NCBI RefSeq assembly: GCF_000002865.3
Contig: NW_001865042.1
Coordinates: 312,536-340,020, forward strand
Direction: 5' to 3'
DNA: 27,485 nucleotides
Source: Monosiga brevicollis MX1
Taxonomy: Eukaryota; Opisthokonta; Choanoflagellata; Craspedida; Salpingoecidae
The translations under genes and the position numbers were made by a program. Below are positions 10,571 to 21,484 of the stretch, one piece after another (positions within the stretch are counted from its first letter, which is position 1; the number at the start of each line of letters is the position of its first letter). The notes under the pieces were generated by a model. That model ran no database searches, had not been told where the DNA came from, and saw only the letters and a program-made list of their open reading frames with translations.

Positions 10571-10803
10571 GAGGGATCTTACACTCTCCTCCAGATCACA
10601 CACCCGAATGTTGTCCGCAGTTGTTGATTATCTCATCTTACCCCTCCAATATGATTGCGGAATGTCAGATCGTATTCGTGTACAAATAAGAGAGGTTATT
10701 AAATTTAGACTGGCACTTGTGTAGAACAAAGTCAAGATTTTTTTTTTGTATAGTTACGAGAGGAAAAACGGCCATTTACGTGATTCAAAGACACCGGCAC
10801 AAG

Positions 10804-11251
10804 ATGGCCTCGTTTCAATCGCTGATCGAGTCGCTGGCAGCGACCAAGGTCAAGGACGTGCCCCAGTGGGCGCTCAAGAACGTCTCCTCCAAGAACGTGA
10901 ACAGCGCCACTGGCAACTGGCTGGAAAACTACGGCAAGAAGTACTTCAAGAAGGGCTCGGCCCGTCCCATTGTTCACACCATGCTGGCCCTCGGCCTCCT
11001 CGGCTACGTGATGGAGTACTCGCACTTGGCCGGTATGTCAATGCTCGATGCGCGTGTCGAGCGCGCGCTTTCTTTGGGCAGCTCAGTCACTGTCGGTGGG
11101 CTTCCAAACACGTCCTCGATGCGGGATCTGCTGAGAGGTCACGTGCGGGCCACTTGCCTTGGTTTCCATATTCACGTCGCTTTCAACTCACCGATCCCTC
11201 ACGTTTGCTCCCCTCCGCACAGCACACGAGCGTCAAAAGAAGTACCACTGA
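10804..11251 (+). CDS. ATP5MF: Mitochondrial ATP synthase subunit f
   Basis: Two exons, 10804-11032 and 11223-11251, joined in phase 1 across a 190-bp intron (donor GTATGT, acceptor CACAG), give 85 residues; animal subunit f is about 90. An N-terminal matrix part contains VPQWAL and a Gly/Lys/Tyr-rich stretch (NYGKKYFKKGS). Then comes one membrane helix (about residues 58-75, HTMLALGLLGYVMEY) and the C-terminal hallmark HERQKKYH, which sits alone in the tiny second exon and matches the HERxRKYH end of animal subunit f. The protein belongs to the membrane Fo sector in the inner mitochondrial membrane and supports dimer formation of the ATP synthase. The start is the first ATG of the frame (AAGATGGCC context). 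No separate presequence is evident, as in other subunit f proteins. Confidence 0.92.
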
Positions 11252-12119
11252 GCCCGAGGCTCGGCCTCCGTCTCGACTCTTGTACTCCGTTTCTTCAGCC
11301 CTCTCCTTCTTTCAACCGTGCTCTCGCGCCCTAGGCCTTGGTTCAGGGATTGAGCATGGTCCATCGACTGATGCTGAAGCCAACTTTCCCTTCGTCTCGT
11401 GAAGATGTGGTCTTGCAGTCTACCTTCCTCCTGGGGCAACAAACTGATTTCGTAGTCCTGGCTCGTCATTCTGCATGAACTGGCCGGCCTAGCTCCTGTC
11501 TTCCTTCTAGCGTGAAACTTTTTCTTTTTCCCCCACGAGAGGCCTTTCTTCGTTCTCACTGTTGTGTCAGGCGGTGTGCTCCAGGCCTGAGGCTTGGACT
11601 TGCCTTTTGTCGTCTTTCACTTGTACGCCTCAGCTTTTAGCTTTGCGACTGTTGTCCGCGAGTGTATAGCCTCCCGGACCTCCAGTACAACAAGTGCCAA
11701 AATGAAAAATTTACTCTTACCCTCACATTCGTTTGGATTTGGATGTTTTTTTTTTCTCAAACCCTCCCCACAACATGGGGATCGTCAATGTTTTACGAGT
11801 CCGCTCAGGGGGGCGTCGATTGACGCGCTGAGTCGTCGTCTTCCAACTGCATCTCGCGAGTGAGCCGTCAGACAAGGATCATGCTCGCACCGCCTTGCAG
11901 TTCAGTACACACACATGCACACATACACACATAACAAGAGACACCAGAAAGCGCGCAGCGCGCCTCACACCCAAGGCTAAGCGAGGCAGGCATCAAAAGG
12001 ATGACACGGCAGAACAGCGACACGGGGTTCAAGCCAAGGGTCGGACAATTGACGCCTCAGAAGAACAAGCAAATGTCTTGTGCTGACTGACGGGTCAATG
12101 CCACAGACCGCACCAAAAG
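11252..12119. other. Convergent 3' intergenic region, ATP5MF / RIN-like
   Basis: About 870 bp between two stop codons facing each other. It must include both 3' untranslated regions. A short CA-rich stretch lies at about 11908-11935. No coding exon was recognised on either strand. Confidence 0.55.
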
Positions 12120-15100
12120 CTAGGCTAGCCCGGACTCGCTGGTACTCTGAGCACTCGTCTTCACCGTGCTACCCTGACTAGTCGGGGCACGTCGAAAAAC
12201 AAATCGACAACGGCCTTGCGCGTGCAGGCGGTGATTCCAGGCGCCCTTGAGCGCTTGAGGTTGTTCGTCTGGTGCCAGTGCTCGATACTCATCATTAATC
12301 ACCTCGAATAAGCCATCCCGTGGGTCGGGAGCTAGTCGCAGTTTTCGTCTAATCATCTCAATCGCCTCCTGGGCTGTCATGGTGCGGGTGATGGGAAAGG
12401 TCTTGTAGACCATCTGCGCCTGCGACGGCGAGAGTAAGATCAGGCAGATATTCGAGTGCTCTGACAGCACGGAGCAAGGGCAATACAAGCAGCTTTTAGT
12501 GATAAGGAGCACACCTTGATGTCGGGGTGTTCAAAATAAATGTACAAAAAGCCCTGGACATCATCAAAGCAGGCCGTGCGCAGGCGCGGGCTAGCCTGTA
12601 GATCAAAGTTCTTCAGCACCTGCACCGCACTTGACAAGGTCACCAAATAATACCCCCCCTGCGCCATCCCGCCAAAGCGTTTGGTGAGGCACGATGATAC
12701 GTGTCCAGCCTTTGCCTTTGATGAGCATGCCTCACTGCGACACATAGCGTACCTCGCCCGCCATGATATCAGGATCCAACAGTCCCGACATGTACTCCAC
12801 CTCAGCTTCAGGAAAACGAATGTCCTAAGATGCGGTTCACCCGACATTTAAACGACCCTTCATCTCGAACGACAACGAGATTAGCCACGCAGGAGCCAGG
12901 AATGAGCACAACACACCGCTTTGTGTAGCACCCAGATGAAGAGGGGCAGAAATTCATCGGCGCCAATGAGGGCGGCGCGATCTCCCAATGACTCGTGAAT
13001 GGCAGAAGTGATGGCCTTGACGCCAGACAACAGGTGCTATGTTTGAAAGGCACGGTCGATCAAGTGCGCCGGTCATCAACCAGATGAAATACCAACAGCC
13101 ACAGACCAATGCACGCCCTCCTGCCTGCCCGCGCCAACAAAGCAGACCTGAAGCTTGCGGATGGGTGACTTAGCCTTTTCCATGAGCTGTAAAAAGGCAA
13201 TGCTGGTCTCATAATTGACCTGCGTAGCAAGCTACCAGAAAAGCAAGCCGACACCAACACCAATGAGAAAAGCCAAGAAGGAAGCCCATCCAGCACACTA
13301 GACCATGTCGTGGCGTGATGATGTCATGGCTTGAGTACGAATTAGAAAAAGGATGTCCAGTAGCTTTGCATGCTCCACACAACACAAGCCCCACCTCCTC
13401 CTCAACTCCAATGTCTTCAGGTTGACTCTCTTTCAAAATCGTGAGCTTGTCCGCGAGACGATTCACGTTGTGGCCCCTTGAACGAAGAACAACCCCAAAA
13501 AGCGATCGTCAATGGGTGAGCTTATCCAAAAAACGGTCTTTCCCATAGTCCACGCCTCTGATAGCATCCCAGCCAGTGCACAAATACATACAGGTCACGA
13601 AGAATCAGCTTAAACGTCACGTCGTACATGTGCTCGGTGACGTGCGATTGTAGAGCAATTTCAATCAAACCCAAAAGATCGACTTCGTACATCAGGTCTA
13701 AGGCAGGGTCGGGACAGTGTGTGCATCAGCTTGAGTTTTGTAGCGCGACCAGGTATAGCTGTGTACAATCCTACCTGTCACATCCTCCACGCGAAAAATG
13801 CGTCGCAAGAGTCGTGAAAAATGGCCGCCTATGGCACGGGGTGATGGGGTAATGGAAGCATCGTTTGATGAGCTACTATATCGGGCTTGTTGGGGCAGAC
13901 TCGCCCAGTTGTGAAGATGCACCAACCATGCTGCGTTAGAATCAGTCTCCGCATGCCGTTCAAGAATTGTCGAATGGACCCCATGAGAGCCGTGCTTGAA
14001 CTGGGAGCCGACAAGAGAACACAGTCTTGGAATGTCTCGATGCTGCGCGCCTCCGTCTGTCGCTGTCGAGTCAGAAGCGTTTCCAAATAGTGCCGCACCT
14101 TGCGACGCGCGCTTCTAAGCAAAGGGAGAGTTGACCGATGGGAGCAACACGTCATCAGTGTGTTCGGTCGAGCTAGCAACGAGCGCGTCGCCTCCTTGGC
14201 TTGCCTTGTGGAATGACTTACGCTATTGCTTTACCATGCCGGATGCTACGGCGCTTGCGACGGTGAGGCTTTGGCGAGGATGTGGGGGATTGGGAATCTG
14301 CGCACAACCCAGCATGGCACACAAAGACAAACGCGCGGGCAAGCATCAGCACCGACCTGCCCCCGCATGCGAAGACTGCCGCAAAGCGACTCTTGGAAAC
14401 AAGTGTCTCTTTCTCGTACCGGTCGGGCCAGACTCTTGAACGGCCGTGCTGTTCGCGGTGTTGCCTTGTGATGAATGCACGGCCGCCTCAGCGTTCTCAG
14501 CGTTTTGAGAGGCGTCGGGAACAACAAGTGAAGCCCCCAAGGACGTCGGCAGGGAGTGTGATACCGCTATTCCAATCAAACAAGACAGGTTAGGCAGCGT
14601 GTCAATGTTGGTGTGTTGATGTCCGAGGCAGCAAGCCGAACATGGCAAAAGCACCACAAGTGTGTGGCTAGGCCCACCTTGTGATGATGAGATGGCTGTG
14701 CGCTGGGGTAGCAACAAACAACAAGGCAGCTTTCCCCTGCGCGACCGTGCACACAGACCCCAGGTGAGAGGGTGCAAGGGCAGCGAGGGGCCAAGGTGAC
14801 TGCAACATACGAATTATAAACGTGATAGGCCAAGAGGTGGGGCATGGTACTAAAAACCAGGGTATCGCCGGCGATGCGCACGCCATCCACAACTTCTTCT
14901 CTCTGAATGTAGCCCGAGAACCTGCCGACATGACACGACCAGGATCCCGCATCATTCAAAACGACAGTATATCACACCACCCTTGCTGCGGGCGTGACCG
15001 GGCAGTCTTGGGCAGGTCGGCCTACCGCTCAACAAGAAAATGGACAACAATGCCGTGGATGCTCAGGCAAAGAACCTGTTGCCCTTTATATTGGGAGCTG

Positions 15101-15690
15101 GGTCGGACGAGGAAGGTGCCTTGAGGTTGATCCTCGAGCACCTTGGTGGCGGCAATGCGATCCAGGTCGGGCCGGTACACGTGCTGATACACGAGCAAAA
15201 CCTCGTTGATGGCCTCTTGCGGGACATTGCTGCAAAGTTTGTAATTGCTCGGTAGCGTTGTGGTCTCGCTGCGCCGACGCAATTCCTCGACGTCTGTCCA
15301 AGGATCCGACTGCTGCGACGGGTCGAACATGAGGTAGGTCTCTGGCGGGCCTCCAATCTGATCATCCGAGTCAGAGTCTGAATCAGAGTCGGTGCCATTG
15401 CGGTCGAGGGCTTCTCCGTAGTCGTAGGAAGGCAGGGCCTGGCTGGCATCTTGTTCCAAAGCTACCCCTCCGCTTCCGGCTGTGGCTATGTCAGGCTCAA
15501 TGTCCAAATAAGCATCAGTCTCTGCTTCGCCCAGCGAGTCGGACAGGACGCTGTCGGCACCAGCCAAGTACAAGGAAAGGGCCTGATCCTCTCGCTGTTG
15601 CTGCGAGTAGCGCTCGTGGTACTCGGCCAAGACAGCGCTGACGTCAGACCCGGCCGGCGCCTGCGCCTCGGCCTCGCGCAGGAGACTCAT
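12120..15690 (-). CDS. RIN: RIN-like Rab5 exchange factor (SH2-VPS9-RA)
   Basis: Fourteen exons, all phases matching, give 752 residues: 15690-15026, 14921-14811, 14736-14678, 14566-14357, 14297-14222, 14114-13927, 13828-13775, 13697-13592, 13476-13395, 13219-13148, 13036-12917, 12824-12753, 12658-12515 and 12419-12120. Order: acidic N-terminus with a (DS)n run; SH2 domain (about 155-275) with GTFLVR, Arg196 being the phosphotyrosine-binding arginine, ending in LPCCLLLP as in RIN proteins; Ser-rich then basic linker (PHRRKRRS); helical bundle and VPS9 domain (about 375-650) with SIRQFLNGMRR, GADEFLP (Asp568) and GEGGYYLVTLSS (Tyr609, Thr612); Ras-association domain (about 655-735, ending RFVFRR). 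RIN proteins couple active Ras and phosphotyrosine to GDP release from Rab5 on endosomes. All residues normally needed by VPS9 domains seem present. Exons 3 and 7 are short and were placed partly by phase. Confidence 0.9.
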
Positions 15691-15899
15691 TGCAGGCGTT
15701 TGGTGTCGTGCAACCCGCGTGTTCAGGCCTCGGGCGCTGTGCAGCTTCAGATTCCTCCCCGCTTTTCAACCGACCCCACACATATCAACAAAAGGTCCAG
15801 CACGGTCCAGACAAAATCAAAAAAAAAGTCTCCTGTGATCAAAAGCGGTCACCAACCGCCCCTCTCCTCCCGCCCCCAGGACCAAACTCAATCCTGACG

Positions 15900-15972
15900 A
15901 CAACGACGGCGACGGTGACGGTGACGGTGACGGTGACGGTGACGGTGACGGTGACGGTGACGGCGACGGCGG
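15900..15972. repeat. (GACGGT)n hexamer repeat
   Basis: About nine near-perfect copies of GACGGT flanked by GACGGC variants, roughly 210 bp upstream of the RIN-like start codon. It stays open in several frames (Thr-Val or Pro-Ser) but has no coding context. Confidence 0.93.
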
Positions 15973-16757
15973 CAACGCCCTCTCTCTCAAATTTTTCTCT
16001 CTCAAACGAGAGCAGAAAAGTATAATACTTCTTGCTCAAGTTGAAGAATACAGAAATAGTAGAAGAATGTAAAGTTATTGCAGTTATATATGCACTCGTA
16101 GTATATTTTATTGCAGAGAGAAACGTGGTTAACGTCGCCATATCTGCTCAAGCTTATCAGCGCTTTCAGAAGAAATAATCTGACAACCTCTCGCACAACG
16201 GTCACACCTTTGTGGTAGTGTGTACTGGACAAGACACTTTCAAGATTCGATGCCGGGTCGGGTTGATCTCTGGATGAGCGCTTGTACGTGTCCATAGCTC
16301 TATCTTCGGAACACTATCACGATTTTCTCTGCTTTGATGTAGGACTTTGGCTTGCTAATTTGATCGAATTGGTTCACATCTTTGAAGTTTGTGAACCATC
16401 AACCTGCATCTCTCGTTTCCGCTCTTCCTCACTGCCACCTCTCTTTCTTTTGTCAGCTCTGTTCTTTTTGTTGATGTTGTTAAAGCAGAGACTGCTGCGG
16501 TTTCTGTAGTTGGTATTCACGTTTATAAACATTAAAACCAGACTTTGTGCAGATAATATTCATTTCAACACGTAATCATTAACTAATAATACTGGAGTTT
16601 GTGCATATAAAACAAAGGTTAACGACAAACCTGAATGAGTTCAAGTCGAAAAGTTATCAGTTTGAGTGCCGGAGCAGAATTGCTCGTCTGCTGCTGCTGT
16701 TCCCCGGGCAGCTTCTGGGAGATCGGCAAGAAGGGGGTCCTTGAACGCACACCGTGC

Positions 16758-16830
16758 TGTACCCCCCACCCCTCCCCGCCTCCACCCCCCGCCTCCACCT
16801 CCTCTTTGCCCCTCCCGCCCGCACCTCCAA
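16758..16830. repeat. C-rich polypyrimidine tract
   Basis: About 70 bp of C/T with few purines on the plus strand, including several CCCC runs; the complement is G-rich. It lies in the promoter side of the two-pore channel gene. Confidence 0.75.
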
Positions 16831-17223
16831 GTATGCTCGCGCGCGTGCCCTCGTGTTTCTCGCGGCTCCTGCTACTCTGGCCTGGCGTTTGTCTCATCTG
16901 CTTCCTGCCACTTTGAACTGACGGCTGGTCGGTCGTTCCAGGTGTCGCACTTGCGGTTATCTTGATTCGGATCTCAGCAGAGCTGGCTGACTCGTGCATC
17001 GGCCATCCAACAACGGCGTGCCTGCCCTGGTGCTGGGCTTCTCTTGCACGGAATGGATGCGTGACTCATTGGCAAGAGGGCTTTGGATGTGCGTCCCCTT
17101 GCAGCATCGGCAGCGAAAAAAATTGCAGCTGCAACAGCTCCTCATCGGACGCCCAGGGCAGCCAGCGGACGGTTGATTGAAAGTCGGGCTGTGCGCGCCC
17201 AAGCTCCAATCATCTTTGTCGCG

Positions 17224-20200
17224 ATGGCACCGCCTCCGAATGCCCCGCCTCATTTGGAGCTGGAACCGGAAGAAGATCTCTTTGCTGACCCCATATTCGC
17301 CAAGGCCAGCCCCCCAGCCTCCAGCTTGCACACGGCTACGGCCAATGGCAAAGATCCTGGCCCTCAGGTCGCCCCCAGTGCGACCACTGACAATGCATCC
17401 AATTCTGCCGCGGATGACGGCGAAGACGTCACTGCCACGCCCTCCTTTGCAATGTCGGAGCGTGAACACCTGTTGGCCATGTCCCTTCTGGAGGATGCGC
17501 TCTTGGGTCGTGTCAGTGTACAAGCAGATGATTTGCAAACCATTCAAAGCTATCGGGACTATCATCGCTGGGAGTATCGACTTTTGGTTGCTTTTCTTGT
17601 TGTGGCTCTGTTGGCTCTGGCCCTTCTTGAGGCTCCCAACGGGAGCCTTCAGCTCCTCCTTCCTTGGCAAGCCACCATGAGCATCGAGGCTCTCATCTTG
17701 CTCGTCTTTGCGATCCGCTTGAGGCATTTGTCGCGCTTCCAAACCTACCGCCAGTTTTGGTTTGACCGGAAAAACATTGGGCTGATCGCCATCATTGCGG
17801 TAAGCCTGATTTGTCCCGTTGTTCTGAGAGCTGACAGAGTTTCTCAAAAAGTCTGCCTACCGTGCTCTTCTCTTCCACCCCTTGAATTCCTCAATTGCTT
17901 TGTCCGATTCTTCCCACAGCTAACCTACATTGACATGGTCGTCTACATTGCCACATCTTCCACCGACTCGTTCACCCTCCGCTACACGCGCGTCCTTCGT
18001 CCCATCCTCGCCGTATGCTTTAGCGAATTTCGACAGGTCAGTCCTATTCTGCCTCAACTGCTTTTTTTTTTATCTCTCACAGCCGTGGATTCTCAACTCA
18101 CCCTGGATCTCACTTCATGCTTTGAACTTGAACTTTCTTCTCCTGACCCTCGCTTTCTCTCGTGGGGTCGCAGATTCGCCGCGTCTTTCGAAGCGTTCGC
18201 CGTACCATCCCAGGCGTCGCCAATGTCTTGGTCCTGCTGTTGTCTACCATTGCTCTTTTCTCTCTGTTGGCCCTGTCCTTATTTCGAAAGCACCGCTATG
18301 TGGCACCAAGTGGCGATCGTTACATGGACTCATATTTTGACATTTACTGGGAGTTTTACGTCCTCATGACCTCCGCCAACTTCCCGGATATCATGTTCGT
18401 CTCTCTTAACGCAAAAGTCCCTGCGCCGTCTCTGCCCTCACACTCACTCATCAAACATCAATCACGGTCGCCCGCACAGGATGCCGGCCTACTCTCAAAA
18501 CGAGTGGTATTCCATGCTCTTTGTCTCGTTCATCGTGATTACCATGTACATTTTCCTGAGCATTGTGCTAGCCGTGACCTATGACAACTATCGGACCCAT
18601 CTCAAGGTACGCACGGCATGCACATTGCGCGTTGCTCTGAGCGCCGGGCGCTGCCATCCCTTTCTTGATACCTGCACCTCCAAAGTCTGTGAACCTTACC
18701 GACCTTTTTCCTTTCTTGGCGCCTCCATTTAGAACGAGATTAAGATCCAAATGATTAATACTCGCATCAATCTGCGCCGGCTCTTTGAGATTCTGCGCGA
18801 GCCAGGCCGTGGTGTCCCCTTTGATCGTGTACGACCCTGCCTGTTCGGGCCAAATCCATGTGCAGCGACCTGCAACTTTGTTCACGTCTCGCCCATTGCA
18901 GTGGCTCCGAGTTGTTGTAGACGCGACCAAGACTGACCCTGAAAAGGCGCAGCTCTTGTGGAAACTGCTTGATACTCGCAACGTCGGCCAGCTCTGTCAG
19001 TACTCATTCACGCGTGGTGGCGCAGTTTGCTAAAGTTGCATGCCTCAAGTCACTGATACCTGCTTCCTTACAACGCCTCCGCGTGTGCAGCTCTGAATCA
19101 GCTGCTGCAAACGGCAGATGTTCTCAACATCATTGTCAGCCCGGTTCGTGCCACCATGGGCTCGCCAATCGGACCTGATGCGTTTTGCCTATATCTTTTA
19201 AGAGGGCTTCTCCGTGAGTCCTTGCTTGCATCTCACTCCATCGTGTCGGTGCTCTCTTTAAACAGGTCAGCAGTCGGAACAATATCTTGGATCGGCGTTT
19301 CCCAAGTTGCTACAGTTCGGATATCAGCAATTTCATCAAGGCAGTCGTTCGTTCCAAGTACGCGTTGAGGCCCGTAGCCAACCAAGCGTGCAGGCAACAG
19401 GCTCTTCGAAACAAGCTGCGTGACTTCTCACCATCGCATCTAAATTGGGCGTTGTATCCTCAGATACTTTACCTGGTTTTTCGACGTTGTCATTTTTGCC
19501 AACGCCATTCTTATTGGCGTGAGCGACGACGATGCGGAGGTGGTCCTTCTGCCCCTCTACAACGTTGAGATGCTGCTCAAGCTTTACACTTTTGGGACAG
19601 TCAACTTTTTCCGAAAGTCCTGGAATGTGTTCGATTTTGTCGTCATCTTCATCGGTACACTTCTGGCCATCTTGGAGGCAGCGGGTATGTGTGCGCGATA
19701 CAGAGGTAACGGCACTTTTGTGCGTCGCCGTCGGTCCTCATGCTAGATGCGCCCTCCCCGCCCCCTCTGCAGATGTCAATGACATTAGCTTTTTAGATTT
19801 TGTTTTGGTGCTTCGTGTCCTGCGTCTCGTTCGTATCTTGAACCACTATGAACAGTACGTCTGCAGGCGCCGCTTCAAAATTGCCTATGATACATCAATT
19901 TGAGCGCTTGAGCGGCCAATCAGGGCTCTGTAGCTGAAGCAGTCTGATCCAAGCCATGCGCCATGGTGCAAAGTGCTGATAACTTGCCCTACTCTGTGTG
20001 GCTCTAGATTTGCTGTGATCATTAGTACCCTTTCGCAGCTCGGCCCGGCTCTTTGGACCTATGCGTGCGCGCTCTTCTTGGTGTTTTACGTGTTTGCGGT
20101 CGTTGGGATGGAGTGCTTTGGCGGGCGCATTTACGAGGTCAGTGCTGTCTTGATGTACGCGACATAATAAGAGCATCTTTGATAACGCTGCCTGACCTCA

Positions 20201-21219
20201 CTGCGCTTTCACACTTCAACCAGGGCAACGCCAAGCTGGAGGGTCATGTTTTCGACCCAAACTCCACATACTACCAGGATTTGATGTCGCAAAATCCGCA
20301 GCTGATCGGTAGTGATTTTGCCAAGGACGGCTACTTTACCAACAACTTCAACGACGTGGTAGCTGCCTACGTGACCTTGTTCGAGTTGATGGTTGTCAAT
20401 CAGGTTTGCCCGTTTCGTCTTCGTTGCTTGCACCTGACCGGCTTCTGCGTCTGCTGCACCAGTCTCAATTTCCCCTGTCGCTGGCTGCTGCTCGTACTAT
20501 AGTGGCATATTCTGACAAGTGGCTTCGTCATTCTTACTAACGAGTCGGCCCGCCTCTTCTTTCTTGCATTTCATCTGACCGCCGTCGTTCTGATGCTCAA
20601 GTAAGTATGCTTGATCTTTTTTTTTTTTTTTCTGGCGTCGTTGTCAGCTTTGATCCTCAAGCTCACATCAACACACCTTCTTGAATCCGGTGTTGCCTAG
20701 CATTTTTGTCGCTTTTATTCTTGAAGCCTTTTTGATGCAGCTACAGTTGTTTCATGGTGTCGCCACTGACGATCTCTACACCAAAGTCCAAGCTTTTCTT
20801 GAAGCCCAGTAGGTCGCCACCGCCGTTTTCCATACACACGTGCTTTTTTTTGCGCATGCCCCTTGCATTGAACGTGATGGCAACAAAATCTTTCTGCCAA
20901 GGCCGCGTCTCATGTTACCACCTCTGGTATAGAGCCGGCTCATCCACTGGCAGAGCATACGTGGTTGAACCGCGCATGAAGGTCCGTTCAACTAGAAATT
21001 GGTTTTACGGCCACATGCACCCATCTCTTGACCCGTCTGCTATTCCATGCCAAGTGTTTTGCCCTCACATCATGCGTGGTTCAGTCCGCAGATACCATCT
21101 ATCAACGGCTCTTTGAGGAAGAGGTGATGCAACAAGTTCTAGAGTACGAGGAAGAGCTGGAGCGCGATGGAGGCCCCTCCTACGCCGTTTGGTATGAGAA
21201 TGCGGACATGGATGTTTAG
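17224..21219 (+). CDS. TPCN1: Two-pore cation channel
   Basis: Sixteen exons give about 784 residues: 17224-17799, 17920-18036, 18174-18394, 18480-18606, 18733-18828, 18902-18995, 19091-19143, 19266-19357, 19464-19684, 19773-19854, 20008-20137, 20224-20403, 20503-20600, 20701-20808, 20902-20926 and 21085-21219. The architecture is two six-helix repeats. Repeat I: S1 near residue 120, pore with MTSANFPDIM (297-305), then S6. A linker carries a degenerate EF-hand-like segment (DTRNVGQLS). Repeat II: S1 YFTWFFDVVIFAN, S3 NVFDFVVIF, S4 LRVLRLVRIL with three arginines spaced by three, pore LFELMVVNQWH, S6 NIFVAFILEAF, and a charged C-terminal helix. Two-pore channels release Na+ or Ca2+ from endolysosomes in response to PI(3,5)P2 or NAADP. 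The ends of exons 7 and 15 are uncertain. TPCN1 or TPCN2 type cannot be decided. Confidence 0.9.
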
Positions 21220-21484
21220 GTTTGTTCAATGCAGCGTTGAAGTATTGCATAATAGGAAAGCCAGATTTTTTTTTGTCGTTTGGGTATGAGTTCAAGCCAA
21301 AAAAGGATGCTGTCAAACTCAACAGCTGATGACGCTTTGGATCCCGCTTTCATCGTGAGCATTGCATTGCACTGGATTGGTCAAGGAAGAAACCCCAAAA
21401 CAACCTAATGATTCAAAAAAATGACACACAGTGTCCAAACCCCTGCTTCCGAGGTTTCCTAGAACAAAGGGTGCTCGCCTTCTA

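Larger units (their letters stand above)
9142..10803. other. Divergent intergenic region rich in simple repeats
   Basis: Lies between the starts of the two-span membrane protein (minus) and ATP synthase subunit f (plus). The first 800 bp show no coding exon. From about 10015 there is a chain of different simple repeats (GT, GA/GCGA, a 9-bp minisatellite, GCCGA), then a clean 230 bp immediately before the ATP synthase start that probably carries its promoter and leader. Confidence 0.6.
15691..17223. other. Divergent intergenic region, RIN-like / two-pore channel
   Basis: A 1.5-kb gap between divergent starts. It contains a GACGGT hexamer repeat (15900-15972), an AT-rich block (about 16010-16640) and a C-rich pyrimidine tract (about 16758-16830). 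Short open frames here lack splice or family support. An in-frame upstream ATG at 17083 could extend the channel N-terminus. Confidence 0.55.

Noticed and set aside
10442-10627. Trp-Leu-Arg repeat peptide
   Set aside because: Result of a 9-bp minisatellite staying open; no splice sites, no homology, no start context.
14246-14527. Alternative minus-strand frame through the linker of the RIN-like gene
   Set aside because: Arg/Pro/Cys-rich and out of phase with both neighbours; the frame reading QNAENAEAAVHSS fits phases on both sides once the 59-base exon is included.
16010-16640. Possible gene in the AT-rich block (hydrophobic 75-codon frame at 16282)
   Set aside because: Hydrophobic frames are expected from T-rich DNA; no start context, splice partner or family similarity.
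16957-17847. Minus-strand open frame of 296 codons
   Set aside because: It lies antisense to exon 1 of the two-pore channel, whose membrane segments and splice sites are convincing; the antisense peptide is Arg/Ser/Gln-rich without domain.
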